Origin: Ardenticatenaceae bacterium
Lineage (GTDB): Bacteria; Chloroflexota; Anaerolineae; Promineifilales; Promineifilaceae
DNA: 64,000 nt
Direction of reading: 5' to 3'
Assembly (NCBI GenBank): GCA_020634435.1
Contig: JACKBS010000005.1
Location: 558,001 to 622,000, forward strand
In this document: positions 8,457-17,140 of the stretch, in pieces
How the letters are laid out: every line of letters starts with the position of its first letter
Position numbering within the stretch: the stretch's first letter is position 1
Translations under genes and position numbers: made by a program
The notes under the pieces: model-generated
Databases searched by the model: none
What the model saw: the letters and a program-made list of their open reading frames with translations, nothing else
Told to the model about the DNA's origin: nothing

Positions 8457-9831
8457 ATGGATAACCGAGTTGTAGAATTCATTCGTGGGTTACGCGCCGC
8501 CGGGGTGCGGGTTTCACTGGCGGAATCGGTCGATGCCTTGCACGCTGTCGAAACGTTGGGCATCACCAATAAAGAAGTGTTCCGCTCGTCGCTGCGTGCC
8601 ACCCTGGTCAAGGAACACGATGATTTTGCCGCCTTTGAGGAGCTGTTTCCCTCTACTTTGGCAGTGGCGGCCCACCCCTGCAAAGCGCCTTGGAAGATAT
8701 GAGCGCCGAAGAGCAAGAAATGCTGCAAATGGCGCTCAGTGCGTTAAGCGGCCGAATGCAGCAGCTGCTCGATTGGCTTTCCAGCGGCGAAGGACCCACA
8801 AAAGAGGAGCTAGAAGAAATGGCGCGCCGCGCCGGGGCCGAATGGGCCAACAACTCGCAAGAAGGGCGCTGGGTCACCCGGCGCATGCTTCAGCAGATGG
8901 GCTTTGCCCAACTGGAAGAACAGATGCAGCAGCTCTACGAGAGGCTGCAAGAGATGGGCATGAGCCAGGAAGCCATCGAAAAACTGATGGGCGTGGTGGA
9001 AGCCAACCGCGAAGCCCTGGCCGAGCAGGTGGGCCAGCGCGTGGGCCAGCAAATTGCCGAACAGCGCGCCAATCGCCCCGAAGATTTGCACGGCTCAGAC
9101 CTGATGCACAAGCCCCTGCAATCCCTCACGGAAGAGGATACCAACCAGCTGCGTAAAGAGGTGCAGCGCCTGGTAACGCAAATGCGCAGCCGGGCGGCGC
9201 TGCGACGTAAGCGGGGCAACAAAGGCAAATTCGACTCCAAAGGCACCATCCGTGCCAACCAGCGTAACGGCGGCGTGCCCATCGAGCTTAAGTTCAAGAA
9301 AAAGAAGCTTAAGCCCAGCTTGGTTCTCATCTGCGATGTCTCCACCTCTATGCGCTCTGTGGCTGAGTTTATGCTGCGGCTGACGTACGAACTGCAAGAT
9401 CAGGTGGCTCGTGCCCGCAGCTTTGCCTTTAACTCCGACATGCACGAAATCAGCGTCACGCTCTCTGGCAGCCGGGCCGCCGATGCCGTGACCCAGGTGC
9501 TGTACGACATCCCCCCGGCTACTATGCCACCGATTTGGGCAACAGCTTAAATTCGTTCTACAAAAACTGGCTGGATGCGGTAGACGGCCGTACCACCGTC
9601 GTCATTCTGGGTGATGGGCGCAACAACTACAACTCGCCGCGCATTGACTTGATGAAGGACTTGCAGCGCCGTGCCAAGAAGCTGGTCTGGTTTAACCCCG
9701 AGCACCAGGGGCAGTGGGGCAGTGGCGACAGCGACATGCTGGAATATTACCCGGTGTGTGATTCGGTCAGTGTGGTGCGCAATCTGGCGCAGTTGGCAAC
9801 GGCCGTAGATCGCCTCCTCTCTGACGCCTAA
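8457..9831 (+). CDS. CoxE-like VWA domain protein, two frameshifts
   Basis: A von Willebrand factor A protein of about 457 residues when two indels are repaired: one C missing near 8654 (CCC run) and one C missing from the C run near 9513. The N-terminus (RVVEFIRGLRAAGVRVSLAESVDA) is typical of CoxE-type proteins. The middle is helical and charged. The VWA domain starts near residue 280 with the metal-site motif DVSTS, and GDGRNN contributes the later aspartate. The MIDAS metal site therefore looks intact. The protein is expected to act with the MoxR ATPase 240 bp upstream. Confidence 0.85.
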
Positions 9832-9912
9832 AACAGCCACCCGTAGCCGCGATTTCTTCTCGCGCAATTTGGCGCAGTAAGAAACTGCGGCTACAGGCTT
9901 AACTTCTTTGAT

Positions 9913-11199
9913 TTATCCCCCAATCTTCGCGTTTGCTGCCTCAATGGCCGGGATCAGCCGGTTCAGGCTGTCGTTGATGCCGGTGCGGGCGGCTCCGTAG
10001 TTCAGGCCGGAAATACCACCGCCACCGTTATCACACAGGCTGTCGATGCTTTCGTTGGTCACCAGGAAGTTCTCCACGGCGAAGATGTAATCGTTGTAGA
10101 TACCTGACCAGTCGTCGGGCACGCCGCTGTAGGTGGCACTGCGAATCGCATCGTCGTAATACCCTTGATACTCGGCACAGGTGCCACCCTGACCGTTGTA
10201 CAAACGGTCCAGTAGGCCACCTTCCTGCTCAATGGTTGAACGTACGCTATTCATGCTGTCACGCAAGGCAGTGGGGCTAAAGGCGATGGGATTCGGCCGT
10301 ACGGGTGCGGCTGCCGGAGCGGGTGTCGCGGTGGCCGCTACCGGAGCCAGTCCCAACGTAATGTCATCCCATAGGGATTCGATATGAATGGCATTGTTAT
10401 CATTATTGAAGAGGGCCACCTGCAAAATGACCGTTACGCGGTCGTTTGTAGCAACGGCATCGACAGAAATAAACTGCCAGACGTCCAACGGCCGTACCCA
10501 GCCCGAACAAATAGTGGTCGGCAGCTCAATGGCATCATCGCCAAACGAGTTCAGGCAAATGCGCCCACGAATATCCGCGGGATTCACCGAAATGCTGCGA
10601 TCCTCCTGGGTGCTGGACCAAACCTTAAACCAGCCACCCGCCCGGTAGGTGGTCCCCGTCGTGATGTTGTTACTCACCCGCTGCCAGATACGACCGGCCC
10701 CTTTTAGCGAGCGTGCTCCAGAATGAATAAACAGCGGTTGGCTGTCTGCCGTATGAAACGAAAAATGAGTGTTGCCATTGGGGCTTTCCCACGGCTGGTA
10801 ACCAACCTCAAAACCAGGGTTTGATAATAAATTGGGGCCAGCCGGGGCGGGTGCGGGTGGTGGCGCAGCTACAGGTGCAGGTGGTGCAGTGGTAGATGTA
10901 GCCGGTACGGCCGTCGCCGTCGGCGCAGTGGTTGGTGTTTCCGTTGGCACTTCAGTAGGCGTGGCGGTATCTGTGGCTGTCGGTTCTGGCGTATCGGTCG
11001 GAACGGCCGTTGCCGTTTCAGTCGGTAGCTCCGTGGCAGTTTCGGTTGGCATGGTGGTGCTGGTGGGCGGAACGGCCGTATCAGTCGCTACTTCCTCGGG
11101 AACGGCCGTTGCCTCCGCTACCTCAGCGGCAGGGGTATCTTGACAGCCAAAGAGAAAAAACAGCGTGCAAACAAGTACAATGCGGGTAACGATTTTCAT
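9913..11199 (-). CDS. Secreted lipoprotein with Thr/Pro linker and lectin-like domain
   Basis: A 428-residue protein with a lipoprotein signal (hydrophobic VLVCTLFFLFGC; the Cys at residue 19 is the lipid site). Residues about 25-120 are a Thr/Pro/Glu/Ala linker, probably spanning the cell wall. Residues about 123-285 start LLSNPGFE and resemble carbohydrate-binding jelly-roll modules of the CBM4/9 kind. A C-terminal helical domain (320-428) with four Cys is not recognised. The gene is monocistronic and divergent from the next one. Its function is unknown; cell-surface binding is the inference. Confidence 0.75.
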   Translation of the reverse strand: MKIVTRIVLVCTLFFLFGCQDTPAAEVAEATAVPEEVATDTAVPPTSTTMPTETATELPTETATAVPTDTPEPTATDTATPTEVPTETPTTAPTATAVPATSTTAPPAPVAAPPPAPAPAGPNLLSNPGFEVGYQPWESPNGNTHFSFHTADSQPLFIHSGARSLKGAGRIWQRVSNNITTGTTYRAGGWFKVWSSTQEDRSISVNPADIRGRICLNSFGDDAIELPTTICSGWVRPLDVWQFISVDAVATNDRVTVILQVALFNNDNNAIHIESLWDDITLGLAPVAATATPAPAAAPVRPNPIAFSPTALRDSMNSVRSTIEQEGGLLDRLYNGQGGTCAEYQGYYDDAIRSATYSGVPDDWSGIYNDYIFAVENFLVTNESIDSLCDNGGGGISGLNYGAARTGINDSLNRLIPAIEAANAKIGG

Positions 11200-11332
11200 T
11201 GATGATCTCCCTCAAAATGGTCACTAGATGGGCATCATTTTAGCACAACGCTGAGGGTGCATGCAGGATGAAAATCATTTTTACGGGTGGCAAATGCAAC
11301 AAACGGCCGTTCGCCACGTATACATCTTTATC

Positions 11333-11357
11333 GCCACTGTTCAGGGACAACAGTGGC
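11333..11357. repeat. Intergenic hairpin
   Basis: GCCACTGTT ... AACAGTGGC with a 7-nt loop lies in the 308-bp gap between divergent genes. No T tract follows. The gap also holds three ACGGCCGT octamers and no other clear signal. Confidence 0.4.
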
Positions 11358-11452
11358 TTTATTTGGGTCAATTGTCCCGGTGGAGGCTGGTCATGATTTG
11401 TAACTCTTCCCCATAACGATTCCCTACTTATTGCTCCGTTTTCGACTTATTA

Positions 11453-11487
11453 ACGGCCGTTTGTATATACGGCCGTCTTTTTTGTTT
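11453..11487 (+). terminator. Terminator-like hairpin made of two ACGGCCGT octamers
   Basis: Two copies of the self-complementary octamer, separated by 8 nt, can pair with each other and are followed by CTTTTTTG. This is just upstream of the ribosome site (AAGGAG) of the zinc-ribbon gene, so it could attenuate that gene. Confidence 0.4.
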
Positions 11488-11507
11488 GCAACAAGGAGTT
11501 GTGAATC

Positions 11508-12212
11508 ATGAAGCTTAATTGCCCTAAATGTGGCACCGAAATTTTGGCTGAAAATATGAACCTGGAGCGCATGGTCGCCAAATGCACCAACTGTCACTCC
11601 ATCTTCACTATGGCCGATCAGCTAAAGACAACCAATACAAACGCAAAGCTGCCAGCACCGCAGCCCAGCAAAGTGGTGCTAGAAAATCTTGGCGGTGGGC
11701 TAAGGCTGCATTGGACCTGGTTCAGCTGGCAAATCCTGATGATTACGGGTTTTGCTATTTTCTGGAACGGCATCCTGTTTTTTGGCTTTGGCGGAGCCAT
11801 GTTGAGTGATGGCGCGAGCCCGTTCACCATCTTTCCGCTCTTCATCCTGCCCCATTTTTGGGTGGGCCTGGGCATGATTTACTATGCCCTCACTGGCTAC
11901 ATCAACAAAACAACCGTGACGGTCGATTATGGCCAACTCACGGTGCGGCATGGGCCTTTGCCCTGGTGGGGCAACAAAAGCCTTGAGCCAGTGCACATTG
12001 TGCAGCTTTACACCAAAGAAAATCGCTCTAGCTATCGGAGAAACAACTATTGGTCGGGAAATTTTGAACTGCATGCCATCCTGAAGCAGGGCAAGCATCA
12101 AAAGCTGCTGTCTGGCCTAGATTCTTCCGAACATGCTCTTTTTGTGGAGCAAACCATTGAGGAACAGTTGGGCATTGAAGATTATCCCGTGCGTGGTGAA
12201 TACGGCCGTTAG
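11508..12212 (+). CDS. Zinc-ribbon membrane protein
   Basis: A 234-residue protein. The N-terminal zinc ribbon has CPKC (residues 4-7) and CTNC (about 27-30), like MJ0042/TFIIS-type ribbons. Two hydrophobic segments follow (about 73-100 and 105-130), then a C-terminal soluble domain of about 90 residues reminiscent of PH-like (bPH) domains. AAGGAG precedes the ATG. Function unknown; the layout suggests a membrane-anchored cytoplasmic sensor or adaptor. Confidence 0.75.
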   Translation: MKLNCPKCGTEILAENMNLERMVAKCTNCHSIFTMADQLKTTNTNAKLPAPQPSKVVLENLGGGLRLHWTWFSWQILMITGFAIFWNGILFFGFGGAMLSDGASPFTIFPLFILPHFWVGLGMIYYALTGYINKTTVTVDYGQLTVRHGPLPWWGNKSLEPVHIVQLYTKENRSSYRRNNYWSGNFELHAILKQGKHQKLLSGLDSSEHALFVEQTIEEQLGIEDYPVRGEYGR

Positions 12213-12306
12213 CCAGAAACGCCGCAATTTTGTGCAAGACAACAGGCAGGGAACCATGTTAAAGTAACCAGGTTCAACAGCAGGAAAAGCAAGTCGGACA
12301 ATAAAA

Positions 12307-13146
12307 ATGGTCGTGAACGATAGACGCAAATTTTGGCATAACCCTCAGCTTGATGTGCGCTTGATGCATGCCTTTCATCGAGAATATGCCTACCCGCGCC
12401 ACGGGCACGACCATTTTGTCATTTGCCTCATTGAGCACGGCGTCCAATCGTTTACCCACAAAGGCACCAAATATATGTTACCCGCCCAGCGGATTGATCC
12501 TCATCAATCCGGGTATTGTGCATACCGGTGCACCCGCCTCGGCACATGGTTTTCAGATGCGCTGCATTTATCCTACGGAGGCCCACATGCAAACGGCCGT
12601 TACCGAACTCACCGGCCACCCCAACGCCGTACCCTTTTTCCGGGAAGTGCGCATAGATGATCCCGCCGCCAACCACGACATTTGGGCCTTGCACGATGCC
12701 CTCAGCCAGAACGAAGACCCATTGGAAGCAGAGTCCAGATTTATCGCCACGCTGGCTCAGCTCATCAAACGATATGGCGAGGTGCGTCCCGCAGAACGGC
12801 CGTTGGGTCAGGAACATACGGCCGTACAGCAAGCCAAAAACTACCTCGAAGATCGCTTCGACCAGCCCGTTAGCCTGAATGAACTGGCCGAGCATGTCGC
12901 CCTCAGCCCGTACTACCTGCTGCGCGTCTTTCACGCCGAAGTCGGGCTGCCACCCCATGCCTACCTGCAAGATTTGCGTATTCGCCACGCCCAGCGGCTC
13001 ATTGAGCTAGGCACCTCCTGGCTGATGCCGCCCTCGCCGTGGGCTTCAGCAGCCAGAGCCATCTTACCCGCCGCTTCAAACAAATCGTGGGGATGACTCC
13101 AGGGCAGTATGCCAGGCAAATTCACCACACGGGAGTCTGGCGATGA
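12307..13146 (+). CDS. AraC-family transcriptional regulator, frameshifted
   Basis: An N-terminal cupin-like sensing domain (PRHGHDHFVICLIEHGVQSF) is joined to a C-terminal double helix-turn-helix (SLNELAEHVALSPYYLLRVFHAEVG, shortened: first helix pair; then SSQSHLTRRFKQIVGMTPGQY). Two indels break it: an extra C near 12483 and a missing C near 13017. Repaired, it has about 279 residues and ends RQIHHTGVWR at 13146. The stop overlaps the start of the LysE-type exporter gene (ATGA), so the regulator and exporter are translationally coupled, the usual arrangement for AraC-LysE pairs. The inducer is probably an amino acid or similar small molecule. Confidence 0.8.
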
Positions 13147-13744
13147 CGATCCAACTGGCCGTGGCCTGGTTTTTCACCTTCTTCCCCATCACCATCAGTC
13201 CGGGGGGCTAATTAATTTGCTGCTCGTCCACTTCGGCGCAGGTAGGTGCCCGCCGCACCCTGCCACTGATGTGGGGCATCGTCACGGTGTTTGCCCTGCA
13301 AATCATCGTTATTGCCGTGGGCATTGGGCAGATACTTTTTCGCTTTCCGCAGTTGTTTACCATCTTCAAGATTTTGGGTGCCCTCTACCTTTATTACCTG
13401 GCGTATAAATTCTTCCGCTCGGCGGGCCTTAAGCAAACCAATGGCCAGGTTCGGCTGGGATTTCGTGAAGGGGCAATGCTGCAATTTTTCAACGCCAAAG
13501 CGTTAACCGTGCCGCTTATCATGTACACCCAATTTCTTGATCCGGCCACCTCAACCTTAGCCCAAATGGTTATCCTATCGGCAGCGCTGGCGGCACTGAT
13601 CATCGCATCGGCAGCTTGCTGGCCTGGGTAGTAGGCGGCAGCCTGCTCCAGCGCGCCTTCCAATCCGAGTTTGGCCAAAAGTGGCAGGGCAAAATCTTCG
13701 GCGTACTCCTTGCCGCCGTCGCCACCTGGATTTTAATTCGCTAA
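13143..13744 (+). CDS. LysE/RhtB-family exporter, frameshifted
   Basis: Amino-acid exporter family (LysE/RhtB) with five or six membrane segments. The family start MTIQLAVAWFF...SPG is at 13143, overlapping the AraC stop by four bases. The longest intact stretch (LMWGIVTVFALQIIVIAVG to LMIYTQFLDP-like) is 13269-13620. The C-terminus reads in another frame (LLAWVVGGSLLQRAF to ATWILIR, stop 13744). Breaks lie in the G run near 13205 and near 13605. The substrate is unknown and is likely controlled by the upstream AraC regulator. Confidence 0.75.
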
Positions 13745-13883
13745 AATCCACTCTTGACGAGCCAATCCAGGCGAGGTTTTTATCAGCAGATTGCATAGAG
13801 TTTGGATCATAAATCTAGGCAATCTGCGCTGGTGCGTTAAGCGCGAGTTTGGCGGGCAATGCGCTCATTCACAAAGGTCTGTT

Positions 13884-14294
13884 ATGGAGTTTTCGACAAA
13901 ATTTGCGATTGTTGTTGCCGAAGATTTAGAGGTTTGGCAAAAGCTTAACGTTGTTACATTTCTGACTTCAGGGGTGATTGGTGAAACGTCTAACATTATT
14001 GGCGAAGCGTACGAGGACGCATCTAGTATCAGCTATTTGGCTCTTTGTGTTCAACCTGCTGTGATATTGAAATCATCACGCAGTCGTTTGTCAACTTTTC
14101 CCAATCGAGCCAATAACCGGGGTATCAAAGCGGCCGTATACATTCAGGATATGTTTCAAACCGGTCATGATGCTGCGAACCGATTATCTGTATTGCAATA
14201 TGAAACGGCCGCCTTGCCGTTGGTCGGGATTGCTATTCGCGCAGACAAAAAAGAAGTTGATAAGATATTTAAAGGGGCCAAACTTCACGACTAA
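13884..14294 (+). CDS. DUF2000 family protein
   Basis: A 136-residue protein starting MEFSTKFAIVVAEDLEVW, with the DUF2000 features of an N-terminal KFAIVV strand and a central NVVTFLTSGVIGE segment. The frame is open from 13791, but ATG 13884 fits the family start and has AAAGG upstream. DUF2000 proteins are small, Pth2-like in fold, and of unknown role. The last 11 codons and following bases (14262-14311) are repeated imperfectly at 20063-20113, across the low-GC operon next door. Confidence 0.8.
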   Translation: MEFSTKFAIVVAEDLEVWQKLNVVTFLTSGVIGETSNIIGEAYEDASSISYLALCVQPAVILKSSRSRLSTFPNRANNRGIKAAVYIQDMFQTGHDAANRLSVLQYETAALPLVGIAIRADKKEVDKIFKGAKLHD

Positions 14295-14311
14295 CGCTGG
14301 GCCATACCGCC
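14262..14311 (+). repeat. Left direct repeat of island (end of DUF2000 gene)
   Basis: A 50-base sequence starting AAGATATTTAAAGGGGCC, covering the end of the DUF2000 gene. It matches 20063-20113 at 42 of 50 positions with one single-base gap. It lies about 80 bp outside the last gene of the STAND/FGE/EAD operon. It may be an integration-site repeat. Confidence 0.6.
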
Positions 14312-14390
14312 CATAAAGGCAAAATGATTATAGATTGGTTCTCTGACTTCAAACTGCATCTGTGCGTCAATGAACTGTAGGCCGACCGAT

Positions 14391-15086
14391 TCACCTCTGA
14401 ATTCGCTTTAAGACATATCTAGTTGCTGTCCCTGCGCATTTGGCGATAACAGCGTTTGTAAAAAGAGTGATGATTATTTCTGCAGAAGTAGGAATAAGCT
14501 CCACAATATCCTGAATGAGATTAGCTATAATCTCGTCATCTGCCTTTTCCTCTTTACTGGTTTCGGTTTTAAGTTTAGCTATTTTGGCAACGGCCGTTTC
14601 TTGCTGTTCTTGTCGAGCCTTTTGTACGGCTTCCAGAAGGAGTTGTGCAAAAAGGGCGCTGAGCTGATCCCCGGCAAAGCCTTGTTGTACTTGTAAATTT
14701 TTAGGGGCGAAGCTAACTGTGATTTTGTCACCACTAACCTTATCACCTCCCATTTTGTCACCATGAACGATGTCACCATGAACGACTGTTTGGGCAGTTT
14801 GAGATACGGTTGACCATGATCCCGAAGTTGGTAACTGAAAACCTTCTGGAACGTCAGGCCAGGTAATATACGGTCGTTCATTTTGAGCGGCGGCAACCAG
14901 CTCAGGTAATCGATTTTGCCGCCCCATTATCAATAACAGCTCTCGCAATTTGGCAGGCTTTCCTTCACCGGACACATCATCATAGTCTATGCCTAATTCA
15001 AGGCAAAGGGTGCGTATATCATCCAAGCTGAAGGATAGTTTTAACAGTGTGCCTAGTTGCGTGAGATAGTTTGTGTTGTTAACCAA
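14391..15086 (-). CDS. EAD protein with G-D-K repeat and C-terminal membrane segment
   Basis: A 231-residue protein, last gene of the STAND operon. Residues 8-78 are a helical effector-associated adaptor domain (FSLDDIRTLCLELGIDYDD; ... NRLPELVAA; RPYITW). Residues 101-125 are a strand repeat with the period x-G-D-(I/K) (VHGDIVHGDKMGGDKVSGDK), also present in the STAND protein upstream. A charged coiled-coil-like part (130-170) and a hydrophobic segment (about 185-215) follow. The start is TTG at 15086 with GAGGAA upstream. In known conflict systems EADs bring effectors to NTPase sensors, so this protein may be the membrane-acting partner. The effector activity is inferred. Confidence 0.75.
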   Translation of the reverse strand: MVNNTNYLTQLGTLLKLSFSLDDIRTLCLELGIDYDDVSGEGKPAKLRELLLIMGRQNRLPELVAAAQNERPYITWPDVPEGFQLPTSGSWSTVSQTAQTVVHGDIVHGDKMGGDKVSGDKITVSFAPKNLQVQQGFAGDQLSALFAQLLLEAVQKARQEQQETAVAKIAKLKTETSKEEKADDEIIANLIQDIVELIPTSAEIIITLFTNAVIAKCAGTATRYVLKRIQR

Positions 15087-15107
15087 TATCGTGTTTCCTC
15101 AGGACGT

Positions 15108-17107
15108 CTAATCTATTGGGTCAGAAACGCAGCGAAAGCCAATATAATTGCTTGAAAGGGAGGGGGCTTCTGGAATTCGCCGGGCAATTCGGCCGTTGGA
15201 CGCCCCTGTACCCCACGCTGAACCGCGTCTAACTTTCTCTGTGCCGCTTTCAGGGCCCTGTGGATTTACAGAGGGCGAATTGACGTAATAGTCCGACTGA
15301 TACCAATCATTTGTCCATTCCCAAACATTGCCGACCATCTCAAAAACGCCATACGGACTTTGCCCTGCTGGATAGGCATCTACAGGTGTTGTATCGCCAG
15401 TACAAATACCTGTACTTGGAAAAAACATTGGCAACTGAGCAATCATATGGTGAATTTCCCCAAGGATATCTTCGTGTGTCGTTTGCGCCGCGGGCTGCCT
15501 TTTCCCACTCAGCCTCTGTTGGCAGGCGCTTACCTGCCCAAGTGCAGTAATTGTTGGCATCTTCCCAGGACACATAAATTACAGGGTAGTTAGCATAGGT
15601 AGGATTGTCATAGTAAGAAACGCGTGTTACAGAGCCAAAATTATCTGGCGGCTCACATGGACCATCTTCAACACACCTTGCATATTGCGCATTGGTCACC
15701 TTTGTCGTTTCAGTATTGAAGGTATCTAGCCATACTTCATGTAGAGGTTCTTCGTCACCGGAAGAATGACATGCTGTTACTGATGGGTTGTTAATATCAC
15801 AGCCCATCCAAAAATAGCCTTCGGGAATTGTTGCTTCGCACTCACCAACGCAAAGGGGTCGCTGAATTTCCAAATAGGTCCTTCGGTTTTGGCTCCATGT
15901 GAATCGGTCGCGACAACTTGCCAGTAATAGTCCGTAGTCGGAAAGAAATAATTTAAGTCACATTGGGCATTTGCAAAGCCGCCGCAAGCAGAACATCTGG
16001 TGTTGGATCGTTAGCTTCCACATAAACATCATAGGTAACGTTATCCCCGTTCGGATCGCCCCCGTTCCATTGCAGGCTTACTGTTCGATTGTCAAATTCT
16101 TCAAGTGTTACAGAACTGTTGTGTGACGGATTTGATGGCACATTGGGTGGATTATTGGCGGATGTGGATTGCGTGCCACCCGTGGTAAGAGGCAAATAGG
16201 TTGTATTTACGGGGGTGCCAACCATGTAAAGGCACCAGCAATCAAGATTAACAGTAAATGGATTGCCATTCAAATTTTCAAAATTAAGTTGCCAATTCCC
16301 TGCCGTTGTTATACCGTTGAAGTTAGCTAAAGGAACCTGTGGCTTCGGATCAAAAGGATCGTAAGGATCAATTCCGCTGTCAGACCAAATTACCACCTCC
16401 GAGCCATCAGCAGAATTGAAATTCGCTTCCTGAAGGCATTTATAGCCATACAGTTCAGGTGGCCTTGAAAAATTATCAAGTAATTTTATTGAGGTTCCAT
16501 TTGGCGAGGTTAAATTTGTTGAAAACGTACTGGAGTAAACACTAGAGGTGGCCAAAGTCATTTCCAAGTCAAAAATTTTAATGTTAGGTGTATTTAGAGT
16601 AACTTTGCTCCCTAAGTGTTGCGTTTGACTACAAAAGGAAAAGAGAGAGGGCGCTCTTTCCGGCAGTGAACATTCTTCTACCACTCCCCCGGTAATAAAG
16701 TCAGAATCTTCATCCCATTCGAGCGTTACGGTTATAGTAGAACCTAAAGGCACATCGTCACTCCATCTTAGAACCCAGAAATCAGCAACGTAATTTGGTC
16801 CTAAAGTTAAATCTGCTTCCCCATCGCCCACTGTAGCTGATATAACACTTAACTCTTCGCAAGTGCCGTTTTCGCAAGACTCCACTTTTCTGGATACCCA
16901 TTCATTTCCAAACGGATTATGATCCCAATCAATAGTGCCACCATAGGCATCATGGAAATAATTGAAGACTATTCCATTTTCGCAAACTCGCTCTACATAA
17001 TCCCCATAACCAGCTCTAACCACCCACCTAGCAGAAATCCCTTCCTTATTCACAAAAAACGTTGTACATAAAATGACTAACAGTAACAAAACGCGACCTT
17101 TATTCAT
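15108..17107 (-). CDS. Secreted P-domain / Fn3 / FGE-sulfatase fold protein, frameshifted
   Basis: Fragments in three frames join into one gene of about 665 codons. Start ATG 17107 follows GAGGGAAAGAG. A signal peptide (GRVLLLLVILCTTFF) comes first. A proprotein-convertase P-like domain lies at about 175-290 (SPNGTSIKLLDNF ... WQLNFENLNGNPF). A fibronectin-type or Ig-like domain follows (VSLQWNGGDPNGDNVTYDVYV; YYWQVVATD). The C-terminal formylglycine-generating-enzyme fold ends the protein (VTNAQYARCV, RLPTEAEWEKAARG, GNVWEWTNDWY, NYIGFRCV). Breaks lie near 15965, 15855 and 15430 (T run). FGE-fold proteins can be enzymes or ligand-binding lectin-like modules. Lies 33 bp after the STAND gene and 21 bp before the EAD gene: one operon. 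Confidence 0.7.
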
Positions 17108-17140
17108 CTCTTTCCCTCGTTATTTAGTGGACTAAAACTA

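Noticed and set aside
9913..11199. Plus-strand Val/Gly/Ala-rich ORF opposite the lipoprotein linker (10832-11143)
   Set aside because: It is the antisense of the Thr/Pro linker; the minus-strand protein has a signal peptide and lipobox.
14262..14311. tRNA-like integration site for the island
   Set aside because: The repeat lies in the end of a protein gene and does not fold as a tRNA; the nearest tRNA is at 6.1 kb.
15108..15873. FGE-fold protein as the variable target of a diversity-generating retroelement
   Set aside because: FGE/C-lectin folds are common DGR targets, but I found no reverse transcriptase and no template repeat resembling the gene end in the window.
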